Assembly (NCBI GenBank): GCA_937892735.1
Contig: CALBGL010000075.1
Span: forward strand, 1-12,629
Length of the DNA stretch: 12,629 nucleotides
DNA from: an uncultured Clostridia bacterium
GTDB lineage: Bacteria > Bacillota > Clostridia > Lachnospirales > Bianqueaceae
Direction of reading: 5' to 3'
The notes below the pieces were generated by a model. That model made no database searches. It had not been told where the DNA came from and was given only the letters and a program-made list of their open reading frames with translations. The position numbers and the translations under genes were made by a program. The stretch's first letter is position 1, and every line of letters begins with the position of its first letter. Shown here one piece after another: positions 11,617 through 12,629 of the stretch.

Positions 11617-12629
11617 ATGAGTATAATACAAGCAATCAGAGAAAAGATCATTCAGGAATTGCCTTTATGGGATCAGCCTTCTATTGCGGTAGGGATCGTG
11701 AAGGAAGGAGAGGTTGTCCTAACGGAGGGATTTGGATATGCGGATCAGGAGAAGAATCTAAAGGCGAATCAGGAGACTCTGTATCAAATTGGCAGTTGTT
11801 CGAAGGCTTTCACAGCGGCTGCCGCAGCGCTATTGGTGGATCAGGGAAAATTGGAATGGGATCGGCCGGTACATGAGTATCTGCCCTGGCTGGAGTTTAA
11901 AGATCCGTATACGACGACCCATGCGACCGTACGGGATTTGCTCTGTCATCGTACAGGACTGCCACGGCATGACGCATATTGGATCAATGGCCCCTGCAGC
12001 CGTCGGGAGATGGTGGAAAATTTGCGGAATATGGAGCCGGTATGGTCCTTCCGTTCACACTGGTGTTATCAGAATACATGTTACGTGGCGGCGGGAATGC
12101 TGATTGAGGCAGTATCCGGCATGAGTTGGGAGGAGTTTATTCAGAAGAACCTGTTGGAACCGCTGGGGATGCATCGTACGACCTTTTATGTGGATGCGAT
12201 TCAAAAGGATGAAAATCATGCGGAACCGTACTCCAGAATTTTACCCACGGATTTGAAAGGCTATCATAAGATCTCTTTCTTAAAGAGTGATCGGGAGGAT
12301 ATGGCACAGGGAGTCGGAGCACCCTATGGACCAGCCGGATCCATCATGTCTACGGTATCAGATATGTGTAAATGGCTGCTTTTCAATTTGCAGAAAGGAA
12401 AGGTGGGAGATCGCCAGCTGATTTCCGAGGAGAACATGAGGGAGATTCATAAACCCAATATGCTGATGAGCGAGCCGCTTCTGGTTCCGTTTCCGGAGCA
12501 GGATTTCTATGCATATGGAATGGGTTGGTTTTTGGAGACCTATCGGGGACACATGATGGTGGAACATGGAGGCAACATTGATGGATTCTCCGCGTTGGTC
12601 ACGATGATTCCGGATCAGAAGCTTGGGGT
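11617..12629 (+). CDS. Serine hydrolase, beta-lactamase/class C family (3' end missing)
   Basis: The frame runs from ATG 11617 to the right edge without a stop, giving 337 residues of an incomplete protein. It belongs to the serine beta-lactamase/D-Ala-D-Ala carboxypeptidase-like family (Pfam Beta-lactamase, PF00144). Catalytic motifs are in order: S60-C-S-K63 with nucleophile S60 and base K63 in YQIGSCSKAFTAAA, then Y151-Q-N153, and H317-G-G319 at the KTG position. Other family marks are LLCHRTGLPRHD (108-119), EPLGMHRTTF (181-190) and GPAGSIMSTVSDMCKWL (238-254). There is no signal peptide or membrane anchor at the N-terminus, so it is probably cytosolic, unlike most true beta-lactamases; a peptidase or esterase role is more likely than antibiotic resistance. 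It lies 24 bases after the epimerase stop, with GGTGGA-type sequence (11602-11607) as a modest ribosome binding site, suggesting a shared operon acting on small or D-amino-acid-containing peptides. Confidence 0.9.
   Translation, partial: MSIIQAIREKIIQELPLWDQPSIAVGIVKEGEVVLTEGFGYADQEKNLKANQETLYQIGSCSKAFTAAAAALLVDQGKLEWDRPVHEYLPWLEFKDPYTTTHATVRDLLCHRTGLPRHDAYWINGPCSRREMVENLRNMEPVWSFRSHWCYQNTCYVAAGMLIEAVSGMSWEEFIQKNLLEPLGMHRTTFYVDAIQKDENHAEPYSRILPTDLKGYHKISFLKSDREDMAQGVGAPYGPAGSIMSTVSDMCKWLLFNLQKGKVGDRQLISEENMREIHKPNMLMSEPLLVPFPEQDFYAYGMGWFLETYRGHMMVEHGGNIDGFSALVTMIPDQKLG

Noticed and set aside
11617..12629. Serine hydrolase as an antibiotic-resistance beta-lactamase
   Set aside because: It has no export signal, has HGG in place of the KTG of true class C enzymes, and sits next to a peptide epimerase; resistance cannot be inferred.
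1..12629. Mobile element, phage, CRISPR, tRNA or defence island
   Set aside because: No transposase, integrase, terminal repeats, regularly spaced repeats, tRNA cloverleaf or known defence domains were found on either strand; the window is mainly housekeeping genes.

Overview
The window is a stretch of a bacterial chromosome of about 50% GC by eye. Its core is the S10-spc ribosomal protein cluster in classic Gram-positive order. Strong AAGGAGG-type ribosome binding sites precede most genes, S14 and L36 are the zinc-binding forms, adenylate kinase has a four-cysteine LID, and several starts are TTG or GTG. Together with the wording of L16, S3 and L22, this points to a Clostridia-type Firmicute, most likely Lachnospiraceae-like; the family call is inference.

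Positions 1-9227 (+ strand) hold one long tight array: rplV (5' end missing), rpsC, rplP, rpmC, rpsQ, rplN, rplX, rplE, rpsN, rpsH, rplF, rplR, rpsE, rpmD, rplO, secY, adk, map, infA, rpmJ. Gaps are a few to about 70 bases, no internal promoter is evident, and the promoter lies upstream of the window. The genes supply small- and large-subunit ribosomal proteins, the SecYEG channel subunit, adenylate kinase, N-terminal methionine removal and initiation factor 1. Two RNA-level structures interrupt the array: a palindrome beginning at the rplR stop codon and a 14-pair hairpin between rplO and secY.

At 9234-9282 a strong terminator, usable in both directions, closes the array after rpmJ. The genes that usually follow (rpsM, rpsK, rpsD, rpoA, rplQ) are not there. 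A convergent gene at 9281-10291 (- strand) encodes an aromatic-acid-exporter-family (YqjA-like) membrane protein with its own near-consensus promoter.

Positions 10292-10518 are a divergent regulatory region with one promoter for each direction, an 8+8 bp inverted repeat suggestive of a regulator site, and a small leader hairpin. To the right are a dipeptide epimerase of the enolase superfamily (10519-11592) and, 24 bases later, a cytoplasmic-looking serine hydrolase of the beta-lactamase/class C family that runs off the right edge. These two probably form an operon for handling small peptides, perhaps derived from cell-wall turnover.

I see no CRISPR array, tRNA, rRNA, insertion sequence or phage gene, and nothing that amounts to a clearly new defence or mobile system. 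The points most worth a second look are the probable altered substrate of the epimerase, the rplO-secY hairpin, the split of the ribosomal cluster after rpmJ, and the inverted repeat between the divergent genes.
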